From NCBI GenBank assembly GCA_905480425.1, contig CAJQQG010000031.1, forward strand, positions 1 to 61,097: DNA of 61,097 bases. The letters are read 5' to 3'. The translations under genes and the position numbers were made by a program. Numbering within the stretch: position 1 is the stretch's first letter; each line of letters begins with the position of its first letter. Positions 29,805 to 40,259 of this stretch are shown here, piece by piece. Below the pieces are notes generated by a model. That model saw only the letters and a list, made by a program, of their open reading frames with translations. It ran no database searches and was not told the DNA's origin. This stretch comes from an uncultured Flavobacteriaceae bacterium (GTDB lineage: Bacteria; Bacteroidota; Bacteroidia; Flavobacteriales; Flavobacteriaceae).

Positions 29805-30083
29805 TTATTTTTTGCCTTTGTTCTTAGCGCCTGCATGTCCACGGAAATTACGTGTCAATGAAAATTCACCTAATTTATGTCCTACCATATTTTCAGTTAC
29901 ATAAACAGGAATAAATGTTTTTCCATTATGAACTCCAATGGTTTGACCTACAAAATCTGGAGTAATAAGAGAGGCACGAGACCATGTCTTAATTACTGTT
30001 TTTTTATTATCCTCTTTATTTTTAATCACTTTCTTTTCAAGACTGTGATGTACAAAAGGTCCTTTTTTTAATGAACGAGCCAT
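29805..30083 (-). CDS. rpsS: 30S ribosomal protein S19
   Basis: 92 residues; head protein binding with S13. [19 protein letters not shown] start and [18 protein letters not shown] signature. 6 nt after rplB. Confidence 0.98.
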   Translation of the reverse strand: MARSLKKGPFVHHSLEKKVIKNKEDNKKTVIKTWSRASLITPDFVGQTIGVHNGKTFIPVYVTENMVGHKLGEFSLTRNFRGHAGAKNKGKK

Positions 30084-30089
30084 GATTTA

Positions 30090-30914
30090 TTATTTTTTTC
30101 TACGTTCAATGATGAACTTATTACTTGACTTAGTTTTTGATCGAGTACGGAATCCTTTTGCTGGAATACCATTACGAGATCTAGGATGTCCACCAGATGA
30201 CTTTCCTTCTCCACCACCCATAGGGTGATCGACAGGGTTCATAGCTACTGGTCTAGTACGTGGTCTTCTTCCTAACCAACGTGAACGTCCTGCCTTTCCG
30301 GACACCAATAACTGATGGTCAGAATTAGAAACTGCACCAATACTTGCGAGACAGTTTACTAGGATCATACGTGTTTCCCCTGAGGGTAATTTAACGGTAG
30401 CAAATTTACCTTCACGTGCCATTAACTGAGCGAAAGCTCCTGCACTACGAGCTATTGAAGCTCCTTTACCAGGGCTCAACTCAATACATGAGATGATTGT
30501 TCCCAGTGGAATTTTAGAAAGAAAGAGTGTGTTTCCGATTTCTGGTGATGCACTTTCACCTGAAACGATTTGTTGCCCTACCTTCAATCCGTTAGGAGCA
30601 ATAATGTATCGCTTTTCACCATCCATATATTCTACCAGTGCGATAAAAGCTGAACGGTTTGGATCGTATTCTATTGTTTTAACTTCAGCCGCAACATCAA
30701 ATTTATTGCGTTTGAAATCTATAATACGGTATTGCTTCTTATGACCACCTCCAATATGACGTGCAGTCATTTTACCTTTATTATTTCTTCCCCCAGATCT
30801 TTTCTTGGGAGCCAATAAACTCTTTTCGGGCTTATCAGTAGTAATTGCGTCAAATCCATTTACTACTCTAAAACGCTGCGCGGGAGTTATCGGTTTTAAT
30901 TTTCTTACTGACAT
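30090..30914 (-). CDS. rplB: 50S ribosomal protein L2
   Basis: 274 residues; supports peptidyl transfer and subunit joining. [20 protein letters not shown] and the functionally important loop [19 protein letters not shown], containing the histidine near the catalytic centre, are intact. Normal length and position. Confidence 0.98.
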   Translation of the reverse strand: MSVRKLKPITPAQRFRVVNGFDAITTDKPEKSLLAPKKRSGGRNNKGKMTARHIGGGHKKQYRIIDFKRNKFDVAAEVKTIEYDPNRSAFIALVEYMDGEKRYIIAPNGLKVGQQIVSGESASPEIGNTLFLSKIPLGTIISCIELSPGKGASIARSAGAFAQLMAREGKFATVKLPSGETRMILVNCLASIGAVSNSDHQLLVSGKAGRSRWLGRRPRTRPVAMNPVDHPMGGGEGKSSGGHPRSRNGIPAKGFRTRSKTKSSNKFIIERRKK

Positions 30915-30923
30915 CTGACGCTA

Positions 30924-31214
30924 TTATAAGTTACTGTAAAAATCTATGGCATCACCTTCAACTACATGCACAACGGCTTTCTTAGTAGCATTGGTTTTAC
31001 CTTTCTGAATTCCTGTTTTGGTATAACGCATTTTGCGTTCTGGACCGTAATTCATTGTACGGACCTGTTCTACCGTTACCCCATAAGCAGCTTCAATCGC
31101 TTTTTTGATTTCAACTTTATTAGCTTTAGGATGTACCAAAAAAGTATAACGATTATGGAGCTCACTCCCTAACGTAGCCTTTTCAGTAATGATTGGTTTT
31201 ATAATTATACTCAT
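30924..31214 (-). CDS. rplW: 50S ribosomal protein L23
   Basis: 96 residues; tunnel-exit docking site for SRP and trigger factor. IIKPIITEKATLGSELHNRYTF start region and KVEIKKAIEAAYGV are typical. 2 nt after rplD. Confidence 0.97.
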   Translation of the reverse strand: MSIIIKPIITEKATLGSELHNRYTFLVHPKANKVEIKKAIEAAYGVTVEQVRTMNYGPERKMRYTKTGIQKGKTNATKKAVVHVVEGDAIDFYSNL

Positions 31215-31216
31215 GA

Positions 31217-31846
31217 TTATCGGTTCAAAAGTGATTCAAGTCCTGCAATTGCACTTTCAGAAAAGATCAAACTATTGGCGTTTGATATACTGTAAGTGTT
31301 TAATTCTGAGTTAATTACAACTTTAGAATTCTTTAAATTACGCGAGGACAAATATACATTTTTATTCAACTCACCCAAGACCAAAACACTTTTTTTATCT
31401 GCCATTCCAAGGGCGGATAACATTTTAAGATAATTTTGAGTTTGTGGTTTGTCCATTTGAAAATCTTCTAAAATCATAATTGATTTTAAATTTGCTTTAA
31501 TACTTAAGGCTGATTTTCTAGCTAAACGCTTCACTTTTTTATTTACTTTTTGACTGTAATCTCTTGGTCTTGGACCGAATACTCGCCCTCCACCCTTAAA
31601 CAATGGGTTTTTAATACTACCTGCACGAGCTGTACCTGTTCCTTTTTGTTTCTTGATTTTACGAGTACTACCAACAATCTCAGCTCGTTCTTTTGACTTG
31701 TGCGTACCTTGGCGTTTATTCGCCAAATGTTGCTTTACATCTAAATAAATAGCATGATCGTTTGGTTCGATTCCGAAGACCGCTTTGTCGAGCTTGATCT
31801 TTCTACCGGTTTCTTTTCCTTCAATGTTTAGTACGTTTAATTCCAT
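31217..31846 (-). CDS. rplD: 50S ribosomal protein L4
   Basis: 209 residues; its internal loop reaches into the tunnel (KKQKGTGTARAGSIKNPLFKGG region). In E. coli L4 represses the S10 operon. The ATG overlaps the rplC stop by one base (TAATG), indicating translational coupling. Confidence 0.97.
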   Translation of the reverse strand: MELNVLNIEGKETGRKIKLDKAVFGIEPNDHAIYLDVKQHLANKRQGTHKSKERAEIVGSTRKIKKQKGTGTARAGSIKNPLFKGGGRVFGPRPRDYSQKVNKKVKRLARKSALSIKANLKSIMILEDFQMDKPQTQNYLKMLSALGMADKKSVLVLGELNKNVYLSSRNLKNSKVVINSELNTYSISNANSLIFSESAIAGLESLLNR

Positions 31847-32463
31847 TATTTCTGAATGATTACGTATGCGTTTTTATGACCTGGTACACATCCTTTAACA
31901 ACGAGAAGGTTCTTTTCAGCAACCACTTTCACTACTTTAAGATTTGGCACTTTAACTTTTACATTTCCCATTTGACCCGCCATGCGCATTCCTTTGAATA
32001 CACGTGCAGGATAAGAAGCTGCTCCAATAGATCCGGGTGCTCTTAAGCGATTGTGTTGTCCATGTGTAGCTTGACCAACCCCAGCAAAGCCATGGCGTTT
32101 TACTACCCCCTGGAAACCTTTCCCCTTAGAAGTACCTGAGACATCAACAAAGTCACCTTCAGCAAAATGCTCTACTGTAATGGTATCACCTAAATTTAAT
32201 TCTTCTTCAAAATTCTGGAATTCGACGAGCTTCTTTTTAGGTGAAGTATTTGCTTTTTTGAAGTGACCTTCAGATGCTTTACCTATCCTTTTTTCTGCCT
32301 TGTCGTCGAAACCCAGTTGAAGCGCTTCATACCCGTCAACCGCTTTGGTTCTGACTTGGGTAACCACGCATGGACCTACTTCTAAAACTGTACAAGGAAT
32401 ATTCTTTCCTTTGTCGTCAAAGAGGCTAGTCATACCGATTTTCTTTCCTATTAACCCAGACAT
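31846..32463 (-). CDS. rplC: 50S ribosomal protein L3
   Basis: 205 residues; near the peptidyl transferase centre. [20 protein letters not shown] start and the [18 protein letters not shown] loop, which carries the glutamine that PrmB methylates in E. coli, are present. 51 nt after rpsJ, one of the wider gaps in the cluster. Confidence 0.98.
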   Translation of the reverse strand: MSGLIGKKIGMTSLFDDKGKNIPCTVLEVGPCVVTQVRTKAVDGYEALQLGFDDKAEKRIGKASEGHFKKANTSPKKKLVEFQNFEEELNLGDTITVEHFAEGDFVDVSGTSKGKGFQGVVKRHGFAGVGQATHGQHNRLRAPGSIGAASYPARVFKGMRMAGQMGNVKVKVPNLKVVKVVAEKNLLVVKGCVPGHKNAYVIIQK

Positions 32464-32514
32464 TGTTTTTTTTTAAATTATTAATTAATTTTCTTTTATT
32501 CTTTATCCCTCTAA

Positions 32515-32820
32515 TTAAACTTTGATTTCTACCTCAACTCCACTTGGCAATTCAAGCTTCATTAAAGCATCAATTGTTTTTGAAGACGAACTATAAATGT
32601 CTAATAATCTTTTGTACGAACATAATTTGAACTGCTCACGCGACTTTTTGTTTACGTGAGGAGAACGTAATACAGTAAAAATTTTCTTATGAGTTGGTAA
32701 TGGAATTGGACCCGTTACAACTGCACCAGTTGTTTTTACTGTTTTTACGATTTTGTCAGCAGACTTGTCTACCAAGTTGTGGTCGTAGGATTTTAATTTG
32801 ATTCTAATTTTTTGACTCAT
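32515..32820 (-). CDS. rpsJ: 30S ribosomal protein S10
   Basis: 101 residues; head protein and NusE antitermination factor. [21 protein letters not shown] start, GPIPLPTHK and [14 protein letters not shown] motifs. It follows fusA by 10 nt with no tuf gene between them, a common Bacteroidota arrangement. Confidence 0.98.
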   Translation of the reverse strand: MSQKIRIKLKSYDHNLVDKSADKIVKTVKTTGAVVTGPIPLPTHKKIFTVLRSPHVNKKSREQFKLCSYKRLLDIYSSSSKTIDALMKLELPSGVEVEIKV

Positions 32821-32830
32821 GCTATGTTAT

Positions 32831-34957
32831 TTATGCTTTTTTACCTTTTACTTCAGCTATTACGGCTTCAGAAATGTGTGAGGGTGTTTCAGCGTAGTGT
32901 GAAAATTCCATTGTTGAAGTTGCTCTACCTGACGATAGTGTACGTAATGAAGTAACATATCCAAACATTTCAGATAATGGGACTTCCGCCTTAACAACTT
33001 TAGCTCCTGCACGATCGTCCATAGCGTTAACTTGTCCACGACGTCTGTTTAAATCACCTACAATATCTCCCATGTTTTCTTCTGGAGTTAATGCCTCCAA
33101 TTTCATGATAGGTTCCATAATAACAGCTTTAGCTGCTTTTGCAGATTCCTTAAAACCAAGCTTTGCAGCTAACTCAAAAGAGAGTGAATCAGAATCTACA
33201 GGGTGAAATGATCCATCCTGTAAAGTGATTTTCATGGAGTCTAATTCGAATCCTGCCAAGGGACCATTTTTCATGGCTTCTTTAAATCCTTTTTCAACAG
33301 AAGGAACATATTCTTTTGGGACATTCCCTCCTTTAATTGAATTGACAAATTCAAGACCAGTCTTACCCTCTTCGGCAGGCTCAATGGTAAATACAATATC
33401 TGCGAATTTACCACGACCACCCGTTTGCTTTTTATAAACCTCACGATGTTTTGCAGTGGCGGTAATTGCTTCTTTATATTCAACTTGTGGTTGACCTTGA
33501 TTTACTTCAACCTTGAACTCACGTCGGAGACGATCTACAATAATATCAAGATGCAATTCTCCCATTCCTGAAATAATAGTTTGTCCAGAAGCTTCATCCG
33601 TTTTAACCTGAAAGGTTGGGTCTTCTTCTGCTAATTTAGCTAAAGACATTCCTAATTTATCGACATCAGCTTTAGTCTTTGGCTCAACAGCGATTCCAAT
33701 TACTGGGTCAGGAAAGTCCATACTTTCTAAAACGATAGGATGTTTTTCTGCTGAAAGCGTATCACCAGTCTTAATGGATTTAAATCCTACTGCTGCTCCA
33801 ATATCACCTGCCTCAATAAAATCAATTGAGTTTTGTTTGTTAGAGTGCATTTGGTAAATTCTAGAAATTCGTTCCTTGTTTCCTGAGCGATTATTCAACA
33901 CATAAGAACCAGCATCTAAACGACCAGAATAAACTCGGAAAAATGCAAGACGACCTACAAAGGGATCAGTAGCAATTTTAAAGGCTAAGGCAGCAAATGG
34001 TTCTGAAGCATCAGGCTTTCGAGAAATTTCAAGTTCTGTATCTGGATTAGTACCAATAATCGCTTCTTTATCTTCTGGTGAAGGTAAGTAACGACATACA
34101 GCATCTAATAAAAATTGTACTCCTTTATTTTTAAATGATGAACCACAAATCATAGGTATAATACTCATGTCTTGTGTAGCGGCACGTAGCGCTTCGTGAA
34201 TTTCATCTGGACTAATAGAATCTGGATCTTCAAAAAATTTCTCCAATAATCCTTCGTCATATTCAGCAACAGCTTCAATTAGTTCGGCTCGGTATTTTTG
34301 AACCTCTGGAAGCATATCTTCGGGTATTGGCACTTCATCAAAGGTAGACCCGTGATTATCTTCATGCCATACTATAGCTTTGTTTGTTATTAAATCAACA
34401 ATACCTTTAAAGTCTTCTTCATCACCAATATTTAAAACAATTGGTACTGCATTAGATTTTAACATTTCACGAACTTGCTTGCTAACATTTAAAAAGTTAG
34501 CACCTTGACGGTCCATTTTATTTACAAAACCAATACGTGGCACTTTATAGTTGTCGGCTAATCTCCAGTTTGTTTCAGATTGTGGCTCTACACCATCTAC
34601 TGCTGAAAATAAAAAAACTAATCCATCCAAAACTCGAAGTGATCGATTTACTTCAACCGTAAAGTCAACGTGACCGGGCGTATCAATAATATTAAAATGG
34701 TAAGGTTTAGAATCTTCTGAAGGTTTTCCTTGATGTTGTGGAAAATTCCATGTACAAGTTGTAGCAGCAGAAGTAATGGTAATTCCACGTTCTTGCTCTT
34801 GCTCCATCCAGTCCATGGTTGCAGCACCATCGTGCACTTCACCAATCTTATGACTTACCCCGGTGTAGAAAAGAACACGTTCAGTAGTCGTGGTTTTTCC
34901 AGCATCAATGTGAGCGGCAATTCCTATATTTCTTGTGTATTTTAAATCTCTAGCCAT
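32831..34957 (-). CDS. fusA: Translation elongation factor G
   Basis: 708-residue translocation GTPase. G1 [13 protein letters not shown], the switch I region [11 protein letters not shown]3 DTPGHVDF, G4 NKMDR and G5 region [10 protein letters not shown] are present, followed by domains II to V ([15 protein letters not shown] in domain III; the [11 protein letters not shown] and [12 protein letters not shown] region in IV/V). Standard length, located between rpsG and rpsJ. Confidence 0.98.
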   Translation of the reverse strand: MARDLKYTRNIGIAAHIDAGKTTTTERVLFYTGVSHKIGEVHDGAATMDWMEQEQERGITITSAATTCTWNFPQHQGKPSEDSKPYHFNIIDTPGHVDFTVEVNRSLRVLDGLVFLFSAVDGVEPQSETNWRLADNYKVPRIGFVNKMDRQGANFLNVSKQVREMLKSNAVPIVLNIGDEEDFKGIVDLITNKAIVWHEDNHGSTFDEVPIPEDMLPEVQKYRAELIEAVAEYDEGLLEKFFEDPDSISPDEIHEALRAATQDMSIIPMICGSSFKNKGVQFLLDAVCRYLPSPEDKEAIIGTNPDTELEISRKPDASEPFAALAFKIATDPFVGRLAFFRVYSGRLDAGSYVLNNRSGNKERISRIYQMHSNKQNSIDFIEAGDIGAAVGFKSIKTGDTLSAEKHPIVLESMDFPDPVIGIAVEPKTKADVDKLGMSLAKLAEEDPTFQVKTDEASGQTIISGMGELHLDIIVDRLRREFKVEVNQGQPQVEYKEAITATAKHREVYKKQTGGRGKFADIVFTIEPAEEGKTGLEFVNSIKGGNVPKEYVPSVEKGFKEAMKNGPLAGFELDSMKITLQDGSFHPVDSDSLSFELAAKLGFKESAKAAKAVIMEPIMKLEALTPEENMGDIVGDLNRRRGQVNAMDDRAGAKVVKAEVPLSEMFGYVTSLRTLSSGRATSTMEFSHYAETPSHISEAVIAEVKGKKA

Positions 34958-34981
34958 TGCTATGTATAGATATAGGTTTTA

Positions 34982-35458
34982 TTAAAATCTAAAGTGTGAA
35001 AATGCTTTGTTTGCTTCAGCCATTTTGTGAACATCCTGGCGTTTTTTGACGGCAGCACCTTCTTCTTTGGAAGCTGCAAGAACTTCATTGGCCAAACGAA
35101 CAGCCATAGATTTCTCATTACGCTTTCTAGAATAAGTAATTAACCACTTCATGGCTAGCGATACTTTTCTGTCTGGTCGAATTTGCATTGGAATTTGAAA
35201 AGTAGCACCTCCAACTCTTCGGCTACGAACCTCAACATGTGGCATGACATTAGAAAGAGCTTCTTTAAATAACTCTAAAGCTGATTTTTCATCATCTTGC
35301 TTACGCTCGTCTACTAGTTCAATGGCATCATAAAATATTTTGAACGCTGTCGACTTTTTCCCATCCCACATTAAGTTATTTACAAATCGTGTTACCAATT
35401 GATCATTAAACTTTGGATCTGGTAATAAGGGACGTTTTTTTGCTTGTTTTTTTCTCAT
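34982..35458 (-). CDS. rpsG: 30S ribosomal protein S7
   Basis: 158 residues; nucleates the 30S head. [20 protein letters not shown] start and [18 protein letters not shown] signature. 26 nt after rpsL. Confidence 0.98.
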   Translation of the reverse strand: MRKKQAKKRPLLPDPKFNDQLVTRFVNNLMWDGKKSTAFKIFYDAIELVDERKQDDEKSALELFKEALSNVMPHVEVRSRRVGGATFQIPMQIRPDRKVSLAMKWLITYSRKRNEKSMAVRLANEVLAASKEEGAAVKKRQDVHKMAEANKAFSHFRF

Positions 35459-35484
35459 GATTCAGTAGTAAAAGATTTCACCGA

Positions 35485-35859
35485 TTATTTTTTGGGTCTT
35501 TTGGCACCATATTTCGAACGTCTTTGCAAACGACCTTCAACTCCGGCAGTATCCAACGCACCACGAACAATGTGGTAACGGACCCCCGGCAAATCTTTAA
35601 CTCTTCCGCCTCGTACCAATACTATCGAGTGCTCTTGGAGGTTGTGTCCTTCTCCGGGAATGTAGGCATTGACTTCCTTTCCGTTGGTCAATCGAACACG
35701 CGCTACTTTACGCATTGCAGAGTTCGGTTTTTTTGGAGTAGTCGTGTAAACACGAGTACAAACACCTCTTCGTTGTGGACACGAATCCAAAGCAGCCGAT
35801 TTACTCTTCTTGGTAATACTGACTCTTCCTTTTCGTACTAGTTGTGCAATAGTTGGCAT
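35485..35859 (-). CDS. rpsL: 30S ribosomal protein S12
   Basis: 124 residues; decoding centre. [17 protein letters not shown] carries the two lysines (43, 44) near the streptomycin site, and [16 protein letters not shown] carries Lys88 and Asp89; all are wild-type. First gene of the ribosomal cluster, with a consensus promoter 35 nt upstream. Confidence 0.98.
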   Translation of the reverse strand: MPTIAQLVRKGRVSITKKSKSAALDSCPQRRGVCTRVYTTTPKKPNSAMRKVARVRLTNGKEVNAYIPGEGHNLQEHSIVLVRGGRVKDLPGVRYHIVRGALDTAGVEGRLQRRSKYGAKRPKK

Positions 35860-35893
35860 ATATAATATCTAATTTCCCGATTTTATGGGCGTG

Positions 35894-35923
35894 CAAATGT
35901 AGAATATTTTTTTGTTGTTTCAA
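35894..35923 (-). promoter_or_regulatory. Consensus Bacteroidota promoter for the ribosomal protein cluster
   Basis: The minus strand reads TTG (35923-35921), a 19-nt spacer, then TACATTTG (35901-35894). Both elements and the spacing fit the -33/-7 promoter of Bacteroidota sigma-A. The expected transcript start is near 35888, leaving a leader of about 28 nt before rpsL. Confidence 0.8.
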
Positions 35924-36043
35924 ACCCATCACCATAATTTTTTTTAGTTTAATTCACAAAAATACTTTAGGTCAATAGATTTATGGAAATAGTTAAATTC
36001 ATAAAGTTGTATTTAAAAAATTAAACTTTTAAAAAAAAATAAA

Positions 36044-36051
36044 TAGATTTG
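36044..36051 (+). promoter_or_regulatory. -7 box 8 nt from the start of the secreted unknown gene
   Basis: TAGATTTG matches TAnnTTTG and ends 8 nt before the ATG at 36060, within a very A-rich leader. No -33 TTG at the right distance. Confidence 0.4.
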
Positions 36052-36059
36052 AAAAAAAA

Positions 36060-36785
36060 ATGAAATTACTTTTAACTTTTACATCAATCCTTCTCTGCTT
36101 TTTTAATGTTTTTAGTCAAACAAATAGAGAAGGTACACCTTATGGTGCTAATTCTGACGGAAGACTAATTAGTGTATTTGAAAATCTCAAGAATAAAACA
36201 AAAGGAAGTAAAATAAAAACAGAAAAAATTTCTGGAAGCCCCTATTTTGAAGAAAGCTTCAAAACTGCTCAAATAGTATATTTTGGCAAAATATTAAAGG
36301 AAAACATATATATAAGGTACAATGCGTATAGTGATGAAATGGAAATGGCTAAATCTGAATCTCAGACTAGTTCAGATGATGCATTGATTAAAAATAAAAA
36401 AATTACCTGCACTCTTAACGGATATTCATATAAATATCTAAATTATATTAAAGAGAATAAACAACCGGCAGTTGGATACCTTAAAGAACTCTTTAAAGGA
36501 AATAAGTTTTCCTTGTACGTAAGGGAAATAAAAGAATATAAAGAGGGGGTAAAAGCAAAATCTTCCCTTGAAGGATCATTCCCACCAAGATTCACTGACA
36601 AAACGGATTATTACATTGCGCTAGGAGATGGTTCTTTAAAACAAACTAAACTTTCCAAGAAACATATTGTCAATACATTAAGCTCCTATGAACAAGAAAT
36701 AAAGTCTTTTATTAATTCAAATAAGGTTAAGCTTAAAAATCCAAGTGACATAATTAAGCTATTCAACTTTTTAGAAGATATCTAA
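36060..36785 (+). CDS. Secreted protein of unknown function
   Basis: I do not recognise this 241-residue protein. A clear signal peptide (MKLLLTFTSILLCFFNVFSQ) predicts export to the periplasm or outside. The mature part is Lys-, Tyr- and Ser-rich with a single cysteine in KKITCTLNGYSYKYL, and looks mostly beta-stranded between residues 60 and 160. The segment KNKKITCTLNGYSY and the later TDYYIALGDGSLKQ are the most motif-like. It stands alone between the divergent ribosomal cluster and the susC operon, with its own -7 box. Confidence 0.75.
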   Translation: MKLLLTFTSILLCFFNVFSQTNREGTPYGANSDGRLISVFENLKNKTKGSKIKTEKISGSPYFEESFKTAQIVYFGKILKENIYIRYNAYSDEMEMAKSESQTSSDDALIKNKKITCTLNGYSYKYLNYIKENKQPAVGYLKELFKGNKFSLYVREIKEYKEGVKAKSSLEGSFPPRFTDKTDYYIALGDGSLKQTKLSKKHIVNTLSSYEQEIKSFINSNKVKLKNPSDIIKLFNFLEDI

Positions 36786-36994
36786 TATAACTTCTCATAT
36801 TTATTTAATCAATTAGTACTCATTGCTTAAAAGCATAATTGAAAAATTGTTATTTTTAAGTTCTTATTCTTGTTAAATTTATAACAAATTAAGGTGAAAT
36901 GTTATGTATTCTTTAGTTTTAAATTAATAAATTTTGATTTCTTTAACATATTTATCTTTTAATTGATATATTAGCAGACTAAAATTCTTTTAAA
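36786..36994 (+). promoter_or_regulatory. AT-rich leader of the susC operon
   Basis: 209 nt without a gene. The best promoter candidate is TTG at 36934-36936 and TATCTTTT at 36953-36960, but the 16-nt spacer is short and the box ends in T. Upstream, TTGTTA-6 nt-TAACAA (36870-36887) is a perfect inverted repeat that could be an operator or a hairpin. No terminator for the preceding gene is visible. Confidence 0.3.
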
Positions 36995-39900
36995 ATGAAA
37001 CAACTATACTATTTAATGTCTCTAGCACTGTGCGTTCAATTCGCTGTAGCTCAGAGTACAGTAACAGGTAATGTTATTGATGATCAAGGTGTGCCGCTTC
37101 CTGGTGCTACTGTCCTAGAAATAGGAACTAGCAATGGAACCACAACTGATTTTGACGGTAACTATTCCATCACAGTACAAGATGGAGCCTCAATCTCTGC
37201 AAGCTTTGTAGGGTATGACACAGCAACTGTAGTGGTTGAAGGTCAAGATTCAATTAACTTCAGCCTACAACAGGGTAATGAATTAGAGGAAGTAATTGTA
37301 ACTTCTTTAGGTATTAAACGTGAAAAGCGAGCCTTAGGTTACGCGGTTTCTAAAGTAGAGACTGCTTCTATTGAGCAGCGTGCTGAAGGAGATATAGGCC
37401 GAGTACTTACAGGAAAAGCCTCTGGTGTTCAGATAACGAACCAAAGTGGTTTATCTGGATCAGGTACAAGTATCGTAATTCGTGGATTCAACTCTTTCTC
37501 TCAAGGAAATCAACCTCTATTTATAGTAGATGGTGTTCCTTTTAGTACAGAGACAAATGCTCAAGGTAGTTTTGTTAATGGAAATAATGGATCTTCTAGA
37601 TTCCTGGACATTGACCCTAACAACATTGAAGAAGTAAGTGTTTTAAAAGGTTTAGCTGCCGCTACCCTATACGGAACTCAAGGACGAAATGGTGTAATCC
37701 TAATTACAACTAAATCTGGTAGCTCTGCTGGTGGAGAGCCTCAAAAAAATGAGATCACAATTAACTCATCTTATTTTAACGTAGAGTTTGCTTCTATGCC
37801 TGACTATCAAAGTCAATATGGAAATGGATTTGACCAAGCTTTCGGATGGTTTTTCTCAAACTGGGGACCTAGCTTCGATGAAGGTGGACCTGCAGGTTGG
37901 GCTGGACAAAGTTCAATAAATGGTACTCTTTCCGGACAGCCTGGCTTTTTAAGACATCCCTACACTACAGCAAGTAGTGCAACTGGAATACCTCAAATCT
38001 TAGGTGAATTAGGGATTGCTCCTGATGCAACTTATGAATGGAAAGCTTATGACAGTGTTGGTAACTTCTTTAGAACAGGTCATGTATTTAGTAATAACGT
38101 TAACATAAGGGGATCATCTTCCGATGGTTCTGCTAATTACAATATTAACTACGGTAACTTAGAAGATGTTGGATTTACCCCAGGTAACTCAGTAAACAGA
38201 AATACTTTAAGTTTTGGTGGAAACGCAAGGCTTGCAAATAAATTTACCGTTGGAGGAACATTAAACTTTACTCAAACTAAATTTCAAACTCCTCCAGTAG
38301 CTGCCAACTACGGTAGTAATGTAGGTGGTGAAGGTGCTTCAGTTTTTGCTAATGTATTTTATACTCCTCGAAGTGTAGATTTAATGGGTCTTCCTTGGGA
38401 AAATCCTAAAGATGGATCATCTATATATTATAGACAGAATAATAGTATTCAGAATCCTAGATGGACCGTTGCTAATGCAGCTAACATTCAAAATACAAAT
38501 CGTGTGTTTGGCTCAACTAATGTTCAATATGGTCTTACTGACAATCTAAATGCTTCTTATCGTTATGGTATAGATGTTTATTCAGAGAATAATATCAACT
38601 ATTCAAATAAAGGTGGAAAGACTGGAAGTACAGTAAATCAAAACGGTATTTATGAAACTTGGAATAATACTAAATCTATCTCCAATCACAATTTTAATTT
38701 AAATGGTGATTATGATGTTGATGATTTTGGAATTACTTTCAACATTGGTCTTGAATCAAGAAGCGATACTTTTGACAGTAATGGAACAAGAAGTACTGGG
38801 CAACAAGTTTATGGTGTATTACGTCACTTTAACTTTGAACAACAAGATGAAATACAATATTTTGAAAGAAGAAATATTTTAGGAGCTTTTGTTCAAGCAG
38901 AGATAGATTACAACCGATGGATCTATTTAAACCTTGCGGCACGTAAGGACTGGGTATCAAACCTTAATCCTGAAAATCAATCAATCGTGTATCCTTCTGT
39001 AAGTGCATCTTTCCTTCCTACTACATTATTTCCTGAATTGAAAGGGGATATAGTAAGTCTTTTAAAAGTAAGAGCCGGTTATGGAACGTCTGCTAACTTC
39101 CCTACTGGGTATCCTGTTGCAGCGACACTTAACCTTGATACTCAATCATTTAAAAATGGTGGAAACTTTGTTATCTCAAATTCATCAGGATCTGTTTTAG
39201 GTAATCCTAATTTAAAGCCTGAACGTATAGATGAGATTGAAGTGGGTATTGAAGGTCGTTTCTTCAGAAGCAGAATGAGTTTAGATTTCTCTATTTACAG
39301 TAAGAATACTAATGATTTAATTATCGACCGCCCTCTTGATCCTTCAACTGGATATACATCAACTCAAACTAATATTGGTTTGATTGAGAACCAAGGAGTT
39401 GAATTAGATTTATCTTATGACTGGATCCAAAGCAATGACGGTGTAAACTGGACAACTGCTTTAAATTGGTCAACTAATGACGCTATTGTAAGAGATCTAG
39501 GAGCAGATACAGACATAATTGTTTATGCTGGATTTGGAACTTTAGGAAATGCGGCCATTGTTGGAGAGTCGCTAGGAACTATTATTGGTTCGTCTGTAAC
39601 TAGATACAATGCAGATATTGAAGACTTCCGCTGGACAGGTGGTGAAAAGGTAGTAAATAATGCAGGTAGTTATGCTGAAACATTCACACCATCGATAATT
39701 GGTGATGCTAATCCTGATTGGATTGCGAATATCAGCAATAGTGTGTCTTACAAGAATTTTAGTTTTAATTTCTTATTTAACTACCAACAAGGTGGAGATA
39801 TCTTCACTTACACGGTAGCTACATTGTTAGGACGTGGTTTATCAGCAGATACATTAGATCGTGAATTAAGTTTCATTCTTCCAGGAGTAAACTCTAATGG

Positions 39901-40240
39901 TGTTCAGAATACTAAGATGATTAACAATTCAACATTTTACTTTAGTAATGTATTATACGGTCCTGATGAAATGTTAGTTTATGATGCTAGTCACTGGAGA
40001 TTAGGTGAAATATCCCTTTCTTATAATCTTCCAAAAAGCTTAATTGAAAATACTCCTTTTGGAAACATTTCAATTACAGCTTCAGGATTTAACCTTGCTT
40101 ATGATGCCTATAACACACCCCCGGGAACAAATTTTGATCCTAACATTGCAGGTGTTGGTGTTGGTAACGGTAGAGGATTTGATTACCTTAATGGCCCTAG
40201 TGCTAAAAGATATGGTGCAAGTGTAAAACTTACATTCTAA
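36995..40240 (+). CDS. SusC/RagA-type TonB-dependent outer-membrane transporter
   Basis: 1081 residues. Signal peptide (1-20), carboxypeptidase-regulatory-like beta domain (about 22-100, VTGNVIDDQGVPLPGATVLE), a TonB-box region followed by SLGIKREKRALGYAV, the plug domain (about 115-245, with GKASGVQITNQSG, PLFIVDGVPF and ATLYGTQGRNGVILITT) and a 22-strand barrel ending in KLTF. SusC proteins import polymers or peptides bound by their SusD lid. It heads a three-gene operon with a SusD-like gene and an unknown lipoprotein. No glycosidase, peptidase, ECF sigma or anti-sigma gene is adjacent, so the ligand is not predictable. Confidence 0.95.
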   Translation: MKQLYYLMSLALCVQFAVAQSTVTGNVIDDQGVPLPGATVLEIGTSNGTTTDFDGNYSITVQDGASISASFVGYDTATVVVEGQDSINFSLQQGNELEEVIVTSLGIKREKRALGYAVSKVETASIEQRAEGDIGRVLTGKASGVQITNQSGLSGSGTSIVIRGFNSFSQGNQPLFIVDGVPFSTETNAQGSFVNGNNGSSRFLDIDPNNIEEVSVLKGLAAATLYGTQGRNGVILITTKSGSSAGGEPQKNEITINSSYFNVEFASMPDYQSQYGNGFDQAFGWFFSNWGPSFDEGGPAGWAGQSSINGTLSGQPGFLRHPYTTASSATGIPQILGELGIAPDATYEWKAYDSVGNFFRTGHVFSNNVNIRGSSSDGSANYNINYGNLEDVGFTPGNSVNRNTLSFGGNARLANKFTVGGTLNFTQTKFQTPPVAANYGSNVGGEGASVFANVFYTPRSVDLMGLPWENPKDGSSIYYRQNNSIQNPRWTVANAANIQNTNRVFGSTNVQYGLTDNLNASYRYGIDVYSENNINYSNKGGKTGSTVNQNGIYETWNNTKSISNHNFNLNGDYDVDDFGITFNIGLESRSDTFDSNGTRSTGQQVYGVLRHFNFEQQDEIQYFERRNILGAFVQAEIDYNRWIYLNLAARKDWVSNLNPENQSIVYPSVSASFLPTTLFPELKGDIVSLLKVRAGYGTSANFPTGYPVAATLNLDTQSFKNGGNFVISNSSGSVLGNPNLKPERIDEIEVGIEGRFFRSRMSLDFSIYSKNTNDLIIDRPLDPSTGYTSTQTNIGLIENQGVELDLSYDWIQSNDGVNWTTALNWSTNDAIVRDLGADTDIIVYAGFGTLGNAAIVGESLGTIIGSSVTRYNADIEDFRWTGGEKVVNNAGSYAETFTPSIIGDANPDWIANISNSVSYKNFSFNFLFNYQQGGDIFTYTVATLLGRGLSADTLDRELSFILPGVNSNGVQNTKMINNSTFYFSNVLYGPDEMLVYDASHWRLGEISLSYNLPKSLIENTPFGNISITASGFNLAYDAYNTPPGTNFDPNIAGVGVGNGRGFDYLNGPSAKRYGASVKLTF

Positions 40241-40259
40241 TAATAATAAAAACAGAAAG

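Noticed and set aside
29798-29842. Longer rplV start overlapping rpsS
   Set aside because: The extra 15 residues do not fit L22 and would overlap rpsS; ATG 29797 gives the family N-terminus.
18976-35859. Search for horizontally acquired inserts in the ribosomal cluster
   Set aside because: Gene order, spacing and composition are uniform from rpsL to rplQ; nothing foreign was seen.
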